Shown: positions 25,231 through 35,187 of the stretch, piece after piece | How the letters are laid out: each line of letters starts with the position of its first letter | Position numbering within the stretch: the stretch's first letter is position 1 | Source: Natronococcus amylolyticus DSM 10524 | GTDB lineage: Archaea; Halobacteriota; Halobacteria; Halobacteriales; Natrialbaceae | Length of the DNA: 64,000 bases | Direction: 5' to 3' | Assembly: GCF_000337675.1 (NCBI RefSeq) | Contig: NZ_AOIB01000020.1 | Coordinates: 1 to 64,000, forward strand | Translations under genes and position numbers: made by a program | Notes under the pieces: model-generated | The model's input: only the letters and a program-made list of their open reading frames with translations | Databases searched by the model: none | Told to the model about the DNA's origin: nothing

Positions 25231-26013
25231 ATGACTGAACCGACCGAACCAACCACGGACGACCCGAACACGACCGCCGCCGACCGAACGCCGCCATCGG
25301 TTGCCATCGTCGACGCGAAGACGCCGGGCAACGTCGGCACCATCGCCCGCGCGATGAAGAACTTCGGATTCGAGGACCTCCTGCTCGTCGACCCCCCCGA
25401 GCTCGACCCCGACGGCGAGGCGTACGGATTCGCCGGGCAGGCCCGAGAGGATATCCTCCCGAACGCGACCGAGCTCTCGTTCGACGAGCTCGCCGAGAGC
25501 TACCATACGATCGGCTGTACCGCGGTCACGAACGAGGACGACCGCAGCCACATGCGCTACCCATACTCGACGCCGGCCGACTTAGCCGAGCGACTGCCGA
25601 CCATCGAGGCGCCGACGGCGCTGGTCTTCGGTCGCGAACGCGTCGGGCTCACCAACGAGGAGCTCGCGCGGATCGACGAGATCTGTGCGATCCCCGCGAG
25701 CGAGGACTACCCCGTGCTGAACCTCGGTCAGGCCGCGACGGTGACGCTGTACGAACTCCGTACGCTCACGCTTCCCGCCGACGGAACGCAGCTACCCGAC
25801 CTCGAGCGCACCCGGGCACCGGAGCCGACCCTCGATCGGCTCTACGACCAGTGGGGCGCCCTGCTCGAGGAGCTCAACCATCCCGACGAGAAACGCGACA
25901 AGACGATGCGGATGCTCCGGCGGGTGTTCGGCCGCGCGGATCTGACCGAACGCGAGGCGAACACGCTGCTTGGGGTTCTCCGCAGAGCGACGGAGCGCCC
26001 CGCCGAGGACTGA
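25231..26013 (+). CDS. SPOUT-class RNA methyltransferase, TrmJ-like
   Basis: A 260-residue methyltransferase of the TrmH/SpoU group 1 type, expected to 2'-O-methylate a tRNA nucleotide (position 32 in characterised archaeal TrmJ). Motif 1 is VDAKTPGNVGTIARAMKNFG, motif 2 ALVFGRERVGLTNEEL and motif 3 YPVLNLGQAATVTLYEL, which together form the knotted S-adenosylmethionine site. A C-terminal helical extension of about 90 residues is present. It is the first gene on the right side of the putative origin and points away from it. Confidence 0.9.
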   Translation: MTEPTEPTTDDPNTTAADRTPPSVAIVDAKTPGNVGTIARAMKNFGFEDLLLVDPPELDPDGEAYGFAGQAREDILPNATELSFDELAESYHTIGCTAVTNEDDRSHMRYPYSTPADLAERLPTIEAPTALVFGRERVGLTNEELARIDEICAIPASEDYPVLNLGQAATVTLYELRTLTLPADGTQLPDLERTRAPEPTLDRLYDQWGALLEELNHPDEKRDKTMRMLRRVFGRADLTEREANTLLGVLRRATERPAED

Positions 26014-26162
26014 GATCCGTTCGGTATCCGAAGACGAACCCGTTCCCCACCGGACCGCGAACCGTTCCCTATTCGGAGACGGACCACGCACCTCTCAAAA
26101 ACGAATCGTCGAGCGTGAACGATCGACGCTTCGCAGTTCTACAAATTCGAAGTTTGGCGGCT

Positions 26163-26861
26163 CTATCGATCCGGAACCGCCTGAACGGGTTTCCGATCCG
26201 CGACGCGCTCTACCGACGTCCGCGTGTAGCCGCCGTCCTCGGCGATCGTCCCGGTCCACCCGCAGTCCGGACAGGTCACCAGCCCCTGTCCGTCGACGAG
26301 CCCTTCACCGCAGTCGGGACAGCCATCCGATCGCGGCGCCGGTGCCGTCTCGGCACCGGTGTCATCGCGCTCGAGACCGTTCGCCTCCACGTCGCTACCC
26401 TCGTCGATACCGATCGGATCCGCCGATACGAGACCCTCGCCACATCGGATGCGAGCGATCACGTCCTCGGTCGTGATCGTCTCTTCGTCCGTCGAGTGCG
26501 GGTAGGCGGCCACCAGTTCGTCGTCGGCGTAACACTCGAGACACAGCAGCGGGGTCACGAGGACCTCGCGACGCTCGTCGGTCACCTGCGAGGTCGCCGT
26601 CCGGGTTCGGAACGGCGGTTGGATCGAGACGTTTCGTCGGTCGGCCCACTGTTCGAATCGATCGTAGGTCTCGAGGACCTCCTGGTAGGGACTGTTCTCG
26701 GACAGCCGCACCTCCTTCGGCCAGCTCCGCACCAGCAGTTCGTCGATCGTTCCCTCCTCCTCGCAGGCGCGCAGGCTCTCGACCTGACTGTCGACGGGCT
26801 CGAGCAGCAACGGTGCCCGCACGTGACACACCACGGTCAGTGTTCGTGTTTGTGCGTTCAT
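26163..26861 (-). CDS. Hypothetical protein with C-terminal zinc ribbon
   Basis: A 232-residue acidic protein. The N-terminal part (TLTVVCHVRAPLLLEPVDSQ, then a helical segment with RACEEEGTIDELLVRSWP) is an alpha/beta domain I do not recognise; similar haloarchaeal proteins are sometimes described as helix-turn-helix proteins. The C-terminal 55 residues contain two CPDCG knuckles (SDGCPDCGEGL and VTCPDCGWTG), a clear zinc ribbon. A DNA- or RNA-linked role is possible but not shown. It is convergent with the methyltransferase. Confidence 0.65.
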   Translation of the reverse strand: MNAQTRTLTVVCHVRAPLLLEPVDSQVESLRACEEEGTIDELLVRSWPKEVRLSENSPYQEVLETYDRFEQWADRRNVSIQPPFRTRTATSQVTDERREVLVTPLLCLECYADDELVAAYPHSTDEETITTEDVIARIRCGEGLVSADPIGIDEGSDVEANGLERDDTGAETAPAPRSDGCPDCGEGLVDGQGLVTCPDCGWTGTIAEDGGYTRTSVERVADRKPVQAVPDR

Positions 26862-26983
26862 ACTGGATCCCCTCTGTCGTGTGAGCTAGCCAACGTTACT
26901 TTGTATAAACCTTTGTGAGGGTGCTTCCCGAGGCATTCGATACCGGTTGTCGTAAGCCGTGTCTCGTCGTCGGTGTCGAGTCC

Positions 26984-28051
26984 TCAGTCGGCGCTCGACT
27001 CCGGACTGACCGCCTCGGTATCGCGAGGGACACCGCCGTCGGTTCTGGCCTCGGCGGGAGACGAGCGGCGAGTCTCGGTCGGGTTTCGCAGCGTCCGAAT
27101 CACGGCGGTCGGGCGTCGGAGCATCTCGGGTCGACGTTCGAGGACGCGAGCAAGCCGTCGGCGCTTGATGACGGCGAAGCCGGCGAGGATCGTCACCAGA
27201 CCCAGTATCGTCAGCGAGTCGACGACGTATCCCAGTAGGACCCAGCTCACGCCGATCGCGACGGCGGGCTCGGCGTACCCCACCAGCGCGACCTGGGTCG
27301 GTCCCGATCGGTCGAGCAGCTGGAAGTACAGCAGGAAGGCGAACACGCTCGAGACGAGCGTCAGGTAGGTAAACGAGAGCAGCGCCGTCGGCGTCACGTC
27401 GATCGCGGCAACCGACTCGCCCCGGAGCGGGGCGCCGACCAGCAACACTGCCGCGCCGACGAGCATCGCCCAGGCCTGCAGCGTCTCGAGGGGAAGCCCG
27501 GCGTCGAGCGGCCGCGCGAGAACGGTCCCGACCGCGAACGCGATCGCGGCGCCGAAGACGAGCCCCGCACCCAGCAGGAGCTCGGTGTCGAGCCCCGCCG
27601 GCGAGGGACGAACGACGGCGACGACCCCGATCAGGCCGAGCACGAGCCCGACGACCCCCGCGGACGAGAGTCGCTCCCGCGGGAGGATCGCCCCGGCGAA
27701 CGCGGCGGTGAGGATCGGTGCGGTGCTGGCGACCGTCGCCGCGATCGCACCCGGAACGTACAGCTCGCCGACGTACAATAGCGCGTGGTAGAACGCGATG
27801 AGGAAGAGCCCGGCGACGCCGACCGAGAGCCACTCGGTCCGATCGACGGGTCGGAGCCGATCGGTCACGACGGCAGCGTAGCCGAAGACGATCAGTCCCG
27901 CAACCCCGTAGCGGAGCCCGGCGAACAAGAGCGGCGGCACGTACTCGAGACCGATCTCGATCGCGACGAAGGAGGTTCCCCAGCAGATTGCGAGGATCGA
28001 GAACAACACTAAATCTCCGTATCCAGACCGAAAGAGCGCGCGTCGAATCAT
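26984..28051 (-). CDS. EamA/DMT-family transporter
   Basis: A 355-residue membrane protein with ten hydrophobic segments arranged as two EamA repeats. The first repeat starts FSILAICWGTSFVAIEIGLE, a typical DMT opening, and the second covers about residues 150-290 (AIAFAVGTVLARPLD onward). The C-terminal 60 residues are a hydrophilic cytoplasmic tail. Such proteins export or import metabolites by drug/metabolite-type transport; the substrate is unknown. It is divergent from the Lrp/AsnC gene, which may control it. Confidence 0.88.
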   Translation of the reverse strand: MIRRALFRSGYGDLVLFSILAICWGTSFVAIEIGLEYVPPLLFAGLRYGVAGLIVFGYAAVVTDRLRPVDRTEWLSVGVAGLFLIAFYHALLYVGELYVPGAIAATVASTAPILTAAFAGAILPRERLSSAGVVGLVLGLIGVVAVVRPSPAGLDTELLLGAGLVFGAAIAFAVGTVLARPLDAGLPLETLQAWAMLVGAAVLLVGAPLRGESVAAIDVTPTALLSFTYLTLVSSVFAFLLYFQLLDRSGPTQVALVGYAEPAVAIGVSWVLLGYVVDSLTILGLVTILAGFAVIKRRRLARVLERRPEMLRRPTAVIRTLRNPTETRRSSPAEARTDGGVPRDTEAVSPESSAD

Positions 28052-28237
28052 AGAACGTTCGAAATCAGTCGATGCACTTAGACCCTTCTACAACAACTCT
28101 CTCGAGATCAGATGCAGAATTACACATATGATTTCGATCCGAGCCAGTCCCCGAAAAGAGGGGTTGCTATTAGAGAAAGATCCAACATCGAGCGTCCGAG
28201 TCGAAAGGCCGATCACGCCATCGCTCGAACTTGCGGT

Positions 28238-28717
28238 ATGGACGAACGCGACGTGCGCCTGCTGAAGGCGATCTCCGAGCGCGAGACGGGCAGCCCCGAA
28301 GCGCTCCACGAGGCGACGGGAATTCCAGTGTCGACGATCCACTACCGGCTCAACAACCTCCGCGAGGAGGGGATCATCGCCAACGACCGCTACGAGATCG
28401 ACCTCGAGGAGCTCGGCCTCGACGTTACGGTCATCGTCGAGATCCACGCCGACTACCGGGGTTCCTACGAGGAGTTCGCGGACCGCCTGCTGACCGTCGA
28501 GGGCGTGACGAACGTCTACTTCACGATGGGCGAGACCGACTTCATCGTCGTCGCCCGCCTCAGCGAGAGCGGGATGGTCGAACGGCTGATCGCCGAGTTC
28601 GAACAGCTCGAGGGCGTCGACCGCACCGACTCGACGTTCGTCATCTCGGCGATCGAGGAGCGGGAGGCCCTACAGAGCTACAAGCTGGAAACGCTGCTCG
28701 AGGAGCTGGTCGACTAA
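28238..28717 (+). CDS. Lrp/AsnC-family transcriptional regulator
   Basis: A 159-residue regulator. The N-terminal winged helix is MDERDVRLLKAISERETGSP with the recognition region IPVSTIHYRLNNLREEGII; the C-terminal RAM-like domain (VTVIVEIHADYRGSYEEFAD to the end) binds amino acids or other effectors and forms oligomers. The frame is open 42 codons upstream, but the ATG at 28238 gives the family N terminus. It is divergent from the DMT transporter, a common pairing of regulator and target. It is followed by a non-coding repeat element. Confidence 0.88.
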   Translation: MDERDVRLLKAISERETGSPEALHEATGIPVSTIHYRLNNLREEGIIANDRYEIDLEELGLDVTVIVEIHADYRGSYEEFADRLLTVEGVTNVYFTMGETDFIVVARLSESGMVERLIAEFEQLEGVDRTDSTFVISAIEEREALQSYKLETLLEELVD

Positions 28718-29467
28718 GCAGATCGATAGCGCCTTCGAACTTGGTCATCGTCGCCGCGGTTCCGAGGGGCCGCTATGTAGCGAGTGCGAATGGAACGTCC
28801 GGCCTCGAGTCTGCAGTGCCGATCAGCCGCCGCTGGGTGGGACTGAAAGCGGCTGGGCCGCTCGAGGAGCGAGGCGGCGCAAGCACTGGAACGAACGGAG
28901 TGAGTAAAGTCGTTCGAAAGACGCTTCGCGTCTTTCGTGAGTGAGCGAATCGAAGATTCGCGATCTCCGCGAAACCGACGGTTTCGCTTGATGACGAGAG
29001 AGCTTTGCTCTCTCGAACCACGCGTAGCGAGCCGCAGCCCTCGAGCAACGGGAGAGCTTCGCTCTCCCGAGGATCGCGGACGCGAAGCGTCCGCTCAACG
29101 CGCCAGGGGCTTTCGGGGTGATGCTGACGGATAGCAGGACCTGCTCGCACGAACACAGGGGATGCCACACCCTCCCCAACCGACTCGCTCACTCCCTTCG
29201 TTCGTCCCTCGCACAATGTCGTCGACCGTCCTCACTGACGTTCGGCCGGTCTGCTCACGGGTCACTCCTTCCCCGTTCGCTCTTTCGAGGCGTTCCCTTC
29301 GGTCGCGCCTCGCCGACAGCGCGCGCCACCGCAGGTGGAATGGTCGGACCGAGCTGAGACATCATTCACCTGTACGCAACGCGTGATTTTGCTCGAGCAT
29401 ACCCCACACACTACGCGAATCGCCGATTCCGCTGGAACTTTGACCCGGTACCGTTCCACTCTGTACC
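28718..29467. other. Non-coding interval holding repeat copy 1
   Basis: These 750 bases have no real gene. Almost all is the palindrome-rich repeat described at 28774-29360. The rest, 29361-29467, contains the MFS promoter region just before the ATG at 29468; GGTACCGTTCC is near its end, and no clear TATA box is seen. Confidence 0.6.
28774..29360 (+). repeat. Palindrome-modular non-coding repeat, copy 1
   Basis: A 587-base element shared with 38982-39576. The left end carries AGTGCGAATGGAACGT, then GGCCTCGAGTCT; the right end carries CTTTCGGGGTGATGCTGAC and finishes GGTCGGACCGAGCTGA. Between them lie perfect stem-loops: GAAAGACGC/GCGTCTTTC, CGAATC/GATTCG, GCGAAACC/GGTTTCGC, GAGAGAGC/GCTCTCTC, GGGAGAGC/GCTCTCCC and GCGGACGC/GCGTCCGC. 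No open frame is conserved between the copies. Ends match in the same orientation as copy 2, inner modules do not. It could be a non-autonomous mobile element or a structured RNA. Confidence 0.8.
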
Positions 29468-30802
29468 ATGGCACAGGAGCAAGCCGAGGTCGCCGGCCCG
29501 CTCGACGCGTTTCGGCAGTTCTTCTCGCTTCAGCGGGACGTGCTGGTGCTGTCGCTAGCGATGTTCGCGTTCAGCCTGGGCTTTCAGATGACGAACCGCT
29601 TTCTTCCGGATTACCTCGTGTACCTCGGCGCGGGCGGGTTCGTCGTCGGGCTGTTCGCCACGCTGGGCAACGTCATCGGTGCCGTCTACCCCTACTACGG
29701 CGGGGTCGTCTCCGATCGCGTCGGCTCGCGGTACGCCCTGACGGTCTTCGGCTTCCTCTCGACGTTCGGCTTCGCAATCTGGCTTGGCTCCGCCTACGTT
29801 CCCGCGATCGACCTCGGCGTCGTCGTCCTCGAGCCGTGGGTGTGGGTGTTCGTCGGGCTACTAGTAGCGCAGTGCTGGAAATCGTTCGGCATTGGCGGCC
29901 ACTACGCAATCGTCAAACAGGCGACCGAGCCGAGTCGGCTGGCCCGCGGGTTCGCCAGCACGGAGACGTTCCGTCGGACCGCGTTCCTGATCGCCCCGCT
30001 AATCGTCGCGGCCCTGGTCGCCGACGAGCTCATGCCCGGGTTCCTGTGGGTCCTCGTAATCGCGATCGTCTTCGCAGTCCTCGGGACGATCGTCCAGCAC
30101 CTGCTGTACGAGGCCGACGCCGACTCCGTCGGCAAGGAGTTCGAGGGCGTTGGCCAGATCGTCGGCGACCTGCAGGCGCTGCCCGACCCGCTGCGACCGC
30201 TGCTCGTGGCAGACACGTTCGTCCGCTTCGCCAACGGGATGGTGTACGCCTTCTTCATTCTCGTAATCACTCAGCTGCTCGAGATCGGACTGACACTCTC
30301 CTTGCCTCTCGTGGGGACGATCAACCTCTCGCCCGCGGCCTTCTTCGGCGTCCTCCTGGGCGTCGAGATGTTCGTCGCGCTGTTGACGATGGCACCGACG
30401 GCTAAGGTCGCCGAGTACGTCGGCCTCAAACCGGTCGTCGGCCTCGGGTTCTTCGTCTACGCGATCTTTCCCGTACTGCTGATCTTCGGTCCCCAGTACC
30501 TCGGCGGAATCGACGAGGCGTGGCTCCTCGTCGCGCTCTTTGCCTTCTCCGGGCTGCGGTTCGCCGGCCTCCCCGCTCACAAGGCGCTCGTCGTCGGCCC
30601 GGCCGAACAGGGGGCTGGCGGCCGCGTGACGGGTTCGTACTACCTGATTCGTGGCGCGATCGTGATTCCCAGCGGCGCGCTGGGCGGGTTCCTCTGGCAG
30701 TTCGTCAGCCCCGAACTCTCCTTTACGATCGCTACCGTCGTCGGGATGATCGGCGTCGTCTACTTCGCGCTCTTCGGCCAGGAGTTCGAGGCCTACCAGT
30801 AA
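29468..30802 (+). CDS. MFS transporter
   Basis: A 444-residue major facilitator protein with twelve hydrophobic segments and a longer central loop at about 215-235 (YEADADSVGKEFEGVGQIVG). The segment 2-3 loop has GGVVSDRVGSRYALT, the usual MFS motif A (G-x-x-x-D-R-x-G-R). No substrate-specific signature is visible, so sugar, drug or metabolite transport are all possible. It stands alone, downstream of the repeat element and convergent with gatE. Confidence 0.88.
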   Translation: MAQEQAEVAGPLDAFRQFFSLQRDVLVLSLAMFAFSLGFQMTNRFLPDYLVYLGAGGFVVGLFATLGNVIGAVYPYYGGVVSDRVGSRYALTVFGFLSTFGFAIWLGSAYVPAIDLGVVVLEPWVWVFVGLLVAQCWKSFGIGGHYAIVKQATEPSRLARGFASTETFRRTAFLIAPLIVAALVADELMPGFLWVLVIAIVFAVLGTIVQHLLYEADADSVGKEFEGVGQIVGDLQALPDPLRPLLVADTFVRFANGMVYAFFILVITQLLEIGLTLSLPLVGTINLSPAAFFGVLLGVEMFVALLTMAPTAKVAEYVGLKPVVGLGFFVYAIFPVLLIFGPQYLGGIDEAWLLVALFAFSGLRFAGLPAHKALVVGPAEQGAGGRVTGSYYLIRGAIVIPSGALGGFLWQFVSPELSFTIATVVGMIGVVYFALFGQEFEAYQ

Positions 30803-30859
30803 CGACGCTGCTCGCCCGCAACCATCACCTCGAGCTCGGAGCCGAACTCGATCTCCAAC

Positions 30860-32728
30860 TCAGGCCCGCTGCTGGATCTCCTCGCGCAGCAGCCGACTGA
30901 CGAGGTCGCCGTCGGCCTTCCCGCGAAGCGCGCCCATGCACTCGCCCATCAGGCCAGAAAAGGCCTGCATCCCTTCCTCCTCGACCTGGTCTTCGTTTCG
31001 CTCGACGACCTCGACGATAGCCTCGCGGACCTCGCTCTCGTCCGCGCCGCCGAGCCCTTCCGCCTCGGCGGCCTCCTCGGCCGTGCGATCGGGCTCCTCG
31101 GCGAGCGCCGCGAGCAGGTCACCCACACCCTCGTTGGGGAGGTCGCCGTCGTCGGCCATCTCGAGCACCGCCTCGAGGTGCTCCCGCTCGAGGTTCTCGA
31201 CGGGGACGTCGTCCCGTCGCAGCTCGGTCAGCGTCGACTCGAGAGTCGAGGCCGCGAGCGTCGGGTCGATCCCCGCTGCGGTGACGTCCTCGAACAGCGG
31301 CATCCGGCGGCCGTAGGCGACCTGCTCGGCCAGTCCCTCGCCGAGGTCGAACTCGTCTTGGTAGCGCTCGACCTTCTCGGTCAGGAGTTCGGGCTCGGGC
31401 ACCTCGCTCGGATCCGGCTCGACGGGCGGAACGTCCGTCTCGGGATACATCCGCGCCGCGCCGGGCAGCGGCCGCAGGTAGCGGGTCGTCCCGTCGTCGT
31501 TCGCGCCACGGGTCTCCTCGGGAACGCCCTCGAGGGCCGTCCGGGCGCGCTCGGCGACCGCCTCGATCGCCGACTCGGCGGTCGCGGTGTCGTCGGCGAC
31601 GATGGCGACCGCGTCCTCGGGATCGGCGCCGACGGCCTCCCGCAGGGCTGCGACCTCCTCGTCGGTGACGCCGTAGGCGGGCAGCTCGTCGGTGTGGAAG
31701 ATCCCCCCCGCACCGTGGCGCTTCGCGTGGTCCGAGAACTCGGTGCCGAGACGGCGGTCAGGGGCGATCTCGCGACCCACGAGGCCGTCGAACCCCTCGA
31801 GGAGAACTGCCATCACGGACCCACCGGAACTCAGGGCGCCGCCGATGACGCCACTGTCGGTATCCTCGAAGACGTCGCTCGCGTTCTGGATCGCGCCTAC
31901 GGACGCCTCCCGCGCCGCGAGTTCGTCGCGGATCTCGACGAGCTCGACCTGGCGGGCGACCTCGTTGCGGACGATGTCGTCGATGTCGTCGAGACTCTGG
32001 ACGCCCTTGATCTCGACGCGGGCGCCCTCGGCGATGGAGACGTTGACGTCCTGGCGGATCGTCCCTAAGCCGCGCTTTACCTTCCCCGTCGAGCGAAGCA
32101 GCATGCCGATCCGCTCGGCGGCCTCGAGGGCCTGCTCCGGCGACGAGATGTCCGGACTGGTGCCGATCTCGACCAGCGGAATCCCCAGCCGATCCAGGCT
32201 GTAGCGAACCCCATCATCGGTCTCTTCGACCCGCTGGGCGCTCTCCTCCTCGAGCAGCAGGTCCTCGATCCCGACCGCGCCTGCACTCGTCTCGATCTCG
32301 CCGCCGGTGGCGATCAGCGTCGAGCGCTGGAACCCCGACGTGTTCGAGCCGTCGACGACCAGCTTTCGCATGACGTGGGCCTGATCGACCGGGTTCATCT
32401 CCATCAGCTGGGCCACCTCGAGGGTCGTCTCGAGGGCCTCTCGATCGAGTTCGTGGGGCGGCTCGTCGTCCTCCTCGACGAGGCAGGTCGAGTCATACGC
32501 GAGGTACTCGAACTCGCGGTCGACCTTGCTCTCCTCTAAGGCGGCGTCGTCGATCTCGCCCAGCTCGCTGCGAGTGGGGTGGAGATAGCGGGTGAACCGC
32601 CGCGTCGATTCCTCGGGTTCGCGCAGTTCGGTCGGACACTGGCAGAACAGCTTCGTCGCCGTGTCGAGTTGCTGGTGGATCTCCAGCCCGGCGACGAGTC
32701 CGAGCTCGTCGTAGTCGTACTCGGTCAT
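30860..32728 (-). CDS. gatE: Glu-tRNA(Gln) amidotransferase subunit E
   Basis: A 622-residue archaeal protein that, with GatD, converts Glu-tRNA(Gln) to Gln-tRNA(Gln). The N-terminal kinase-like core starts LVAGLEIHQQLDTATKLFCQ and continues with zinc-site and cradle motifs (YDSTCLVEEDDEPPHELDRE, GIPLVEIGTSPDISSPEQA, GLGTIRQDVNVSI). An AspRS-type insertion domain (about 270-410) and the C-terminal YqeY-like helical tail follow. Length and insertion mark GatE rather than GatB. Haloarchaea usually carry both the GatCAB and GatDE systems; GatD is not in this window. Confidence 0.96.
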   Translation of the reverse strand: MTEYDYDELGLVAGLEIHQQLDTATKLFCQCPTELREPEESTRRFTRYLHPTRSELGEIDDAALEESKVDREFEYLAYDSTCLVEEDDEPPHELDREALETTLEVAQLMEMNPVDQAHVMRKLVVDGSNTSGFQRSTLIATGGEIETSAGAVGIEDLLLEEESAQRVEETDDGVRYSLDRLGIPLVEIGTSPDISSPEQALEAAERIGMLLRSTGKVKRGLGTIRQDVNVSIAEGARVEIKGVQSLDDIDDIVRNEVARQVELVEIRDELAAREASVGAIQNASDVFEDTDSGVIGGALSSGGSVMAVLLEGFDGLVGREIAPDRRLGTEFSDHAKRHGAGGIFHTDELPAYGVTDEEVAALREAVGADPEDAVAIVADDTATAESAIEAVAERARTALEGVPEETRGANDDGTTRYLRPLPGAARMYPETDVPPVEPDPSEVPEPELLTEKVERYQDEFDLGEGLAEQVAYGRRMPLFEDVTAAGIDPTLAASTLESTLTELRRDDVPVENLEREHLEAVLEMADDGDLPNEGVGDLLAALAEEPDRTAEEAAEAEGLGGADESEVREAIVEVVERNEDQVEEEGMQAFSGLMGECMGALRGKADGDLVSRLLREEIQQRA

Positions 32729-32830
32729 TGACGGCCACTCTGGGGCGCGAGGGTAAAAAACCGTTCAGTCCGGCCCGCGGACGCGAGCGGTTCGTCCGCC
32801 GACCCCGTCGGCCCGTTCGTCCTCGCGAAC

Positions 32831-34144
32831 TCAGTCGTCGTCGGCCTCGAGTTCCGTCCTCGACGGTTCCGTCCGAGTCGCCGCCTCGGCGATCGCCTCG
32901 AGGACGTCCGTGGGCGGGGTCACGACACCGCGCTGCCGGCAGCGCTCGTACAGTTCCCGCGCTCGCTCGCCCGCGTGGTTTCGCTCGGTGAACGGCCGGT
33001 CCTCGACAACCGCGATCGACTCCCTACCGGCGAGCTCCTCGAGTAACAGTTGATTCCCGGCGCCGACCTCGAGATCCGCCACGACTGTCACGCCGGCGGC
33101 CTCGATCGCTCCGCGGACCGCCGCCCGGTCGACGTCCGAGAGCGGAGCGAACGGCTCGACCGAGATCGTCTCGAACCCCTGCCCGCGGGCGAGTTCGGCG
33201 GCGGCGTCGCCGCCCGTGACCGGGCCGACCGTACACGTACAGTCGGCCGCGGCGAGTTCAGCGACGACGCTCGCGGCCGTTGAGCCGCCGCCGACGACGT
33301 GGACCCGATCGGGAACGGTCGCCTCTGCGTCGGTTGCCCGAAGCGCGCTCACCGTCGGCGTCCTCGTCACCGGGCTCTCGGTTACGACAGCGTTGGCGTC
33401 GAACGCCGCGGCGAGGACGTTCCGGTTCAGTACCGATTCCGGGGGGCCTGACTCGAGGACCGCTCCCTCCGAGAGGACGACGAGTCGGTCGCAGTACCGC
33501 GCAGCCAGATCCAGATCGTGGATCGCGGCGACGGCGGTGCGGCCCTCCGCGACGAACTCGCGAACGAGCTCGAGCGTCTCGATCTGGTGGTTGACGTCGA
33601 GACTTGCCGTCGGCTCGTCGAGCAGGAGAACGGGGGTTTGCTGGGCGATCGCCCGCGCGAGGACGACCCGCTGGCGCTCACCGCCGCTGACCTCGTCGAT
33701 CGGTCGGTCGGCGAACTGCGCCGTGCGGGTTCGCTCGAGGGCGCGATCGACCGCTTCCCGATCGGCCTCACCGGGCGGCGAAAAGCGCGATCGGTGGGGG
33801 TACCGGCCCATCTCCACGACGGTCCGGACGTCGAACGAAAAGGAGAGGCCGGTGTTCTGGGGGACGACCGCGACCAGTCGGCTCGCGCCCTTCGAGGACC
33901 GCTCGTGCAACGGCGCGCCGTCGACGTCGACGGTCCCACGGTCGGGCTCGAGCGAGCCGCTCATCGCCCGCAGCAGCGTCGTCTTTCCCGCCCCGTTGGG
34001 GCCGACGAGACCGACGAACTCGCCGGGCTCGATCGTGAGGGAGACGTCCTCGAGGACGGCCGTCTCGCCGAACGAAACCGCAACGTCCTCGACGTCGATC
34101 CGTGCCCCCTCTCTCGCGGTCGGCAGCGCGTCACCGTCGGTCAC
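32831..34144 (-). CDS. btuD: Cobalamin ABC transporter ATPase with C-terminal extension
   Basis: A 437-residue protein. The ATPase part has Walker [10 protein letters not shown] (48-56), signature SGGER (153-157) and Walker [13 protein letters not shown] (172-183), in the iron-siderophore/B12 branch. After about residue 265 comes a 170-residue extension with a glycine-rich [14 protein letters not shown] start, suggestive of a Rossmann-like fold; long BtuD proteins occur in haloarchaea. The start is GTG at 34144, overlapping the btuC stop by four bases (GTGA), so translation is probably coupled. It drives uptake of corrinoids with BtuC and BtuF. Confidence 0.88.
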   Translation of the reverse strand: MTDGDALPTAREGARIDVEDVAVSFGETAVLEDVSLTIEPGEFVGLVGPNGAGKTTLLRAMSGSLEPDRGTVDVDGAPLHERSSKGASRLVAVVPQNTGLSFSFDVRTVVEMGRYPHRSRFSPPGEADREAVDRALERTRTAQFADRPIDEVSGGERQRVVLARAIAQQTPVLLLDEPTASLDVNHQIETLELVREFVAEGRTAVAAIHDLDLAARYCDRLVVLSEGAVLESGPPESVLNRNVLAAAFDANAVVTESPVTRTPTVSALRATDAEATVPDRVHVVGGGSTAASVVAELAAADCTCTVGPVTGGDAAAELARGQGFETISVEPFAPLSDVDRAAVRGAIEAAGVTVVADLEVGAGNQLLLEELAGRESIAVVEDRPFTERNHAGERARELYERCRQRGVVTPPTDVLEAIAEAATRTEPSRTELEADDD

Positions 34145-35163
34145 AGTGCGTGCACCTCCCGGCTCGTCAGCAGGTAGAGGAAGAAGGGCGCGCCGACGGT
34201 CGCGGTGACGATGCCGACGGGGACGATCGGCAGCCCGAAGGCGCCGACGCGGGCGACGGTGTCGGCGATCACGAGAAAGGAGGCCCCCGCGAGTGCGCTT
34301 GTCGGCAGCAGGATCCGGTGGTCGGGGCCGACGATCAGGCGCATCATGTGGGGGACGACGAGGCCGACGAAGCCGATGACGCCGGCGACGGCGACCCCCG
34401 CGGCAGTGACGAGACTCGCCAGTGCGAGCAGGAGGAGCTTGGTTCGCTCGACGCTCACGCCGAGGTTCTGGGCGTCCTCCTCGCCGAGCAGGAGGACGTT
34501 CATCTCGCGGGTGTAGGCGCCGAGCACGAGTACGCCGACGAGCGTGACGGGGAGCGCGAAGCCGACGTCGCCCCAGCTACTGCGGTGGAGGTGACCCATC
34601 ATCCAGATGACGGCCTCCCGGAGGTTCTCGCCGCTGTGGACGACCATAAACGAGATCACCGCGCCGAGAAACGCCTGAATCGCGACGCCCGCGAGCAGCA
34701 ATGTCGCGACCGGGGTCCGCCCGCCCTCGGTCGCGATGGCGTAGACGAGGAAGGCGGTGACCAGGGCGCCGACGAACGCGGGCAGGTGGACGCTCCCGAT
34801 CGGCACCAGCGCCGGAAACGCGATGGCGGCGACGGCGCCGACCGCGGCGCCCGAGGAGACGCCGATGATCGACGGATCGGCGAGCGGGTTTCTGAAAAAG
34901 CCCTGCATGACCGTTCCCGCGGCCGCCAGCGCGAAGCCGACCGTCGCGGCCAGCAGGATGCGGGGCAGCCTGACGTCCGCAACGATCGTCCGGTGGGTCG
35001 CCGGCACCTCGTGGGCGCCGACGCCGGCGAGGTTGAGGATCACTCGCGAGACGGTCAGTGGGTCGATCCGAACCGGGCCGAGTGCCGCGCTCGCGATAAC
35101 GACGCCGACCAGCAGCGTCGAGAGCGCGACCGACCACGCGACGATACGGTTCGGAGCGGACAC
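34141..35163 (-). CDS. btuC: Cobalamin-type ABC transporter permease
   Basis: A 340-residue FecCD/BtuC-family permease with about ten membrane segments. Characteristic stretches are [40 protein letters not shown] and [18 protein letters not shown], the last being the coupling region that contacts the ATPase. The start is taken as GTG at 35163 (VSAPNRIV), which lies 30 bases from the palindromic TATA box at 35188-35197; no ATG is near and the longer open frame would run over that promoter and into btuF. Confidence 0.9.
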   Translation of the reverse strand: MSAPNRIVAWSVALSTLLVGVVIASAALGPVRIDPLTVSRVILNLAGVGAHEVPATHRTIVADVRLPRILLAATVGFALAAAGTVMQGFFRNPLADPSIIGVSSGAAVGAVAAIAFPALVPIGSVHLPAFVGALVTAFLVYAIATEGGRTPVATLLLAGVAIQAFLGAVISFMVVHSGENLREAVIWMMGHLHRSSWGDVGFALPVTLVGVLVLGAYTREMNVLLLGEEDAQNLGVSVERTKLLLLALASLVTAAGVAVAGVIGFVGLVVPHMMRLIVGPDHRILLPTSALAGASFLVIADTVARVGAFGLPIVPVGIVTATVGAPFFLYLLTSREVHAL

Positions 35164-35187
35164 GGCTGCAAACTCGCTTGCAGTAGA

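Noticed and set aside
29100-29130. Possible C/D-box sRNA (GGTGATGCTGAC) in the repeat right end
   Set aside because: C- and D-like boxes are nearly adjacent with no room for a guide and no matching C'/D' pair; it is conserved because the repeat end is conserved.
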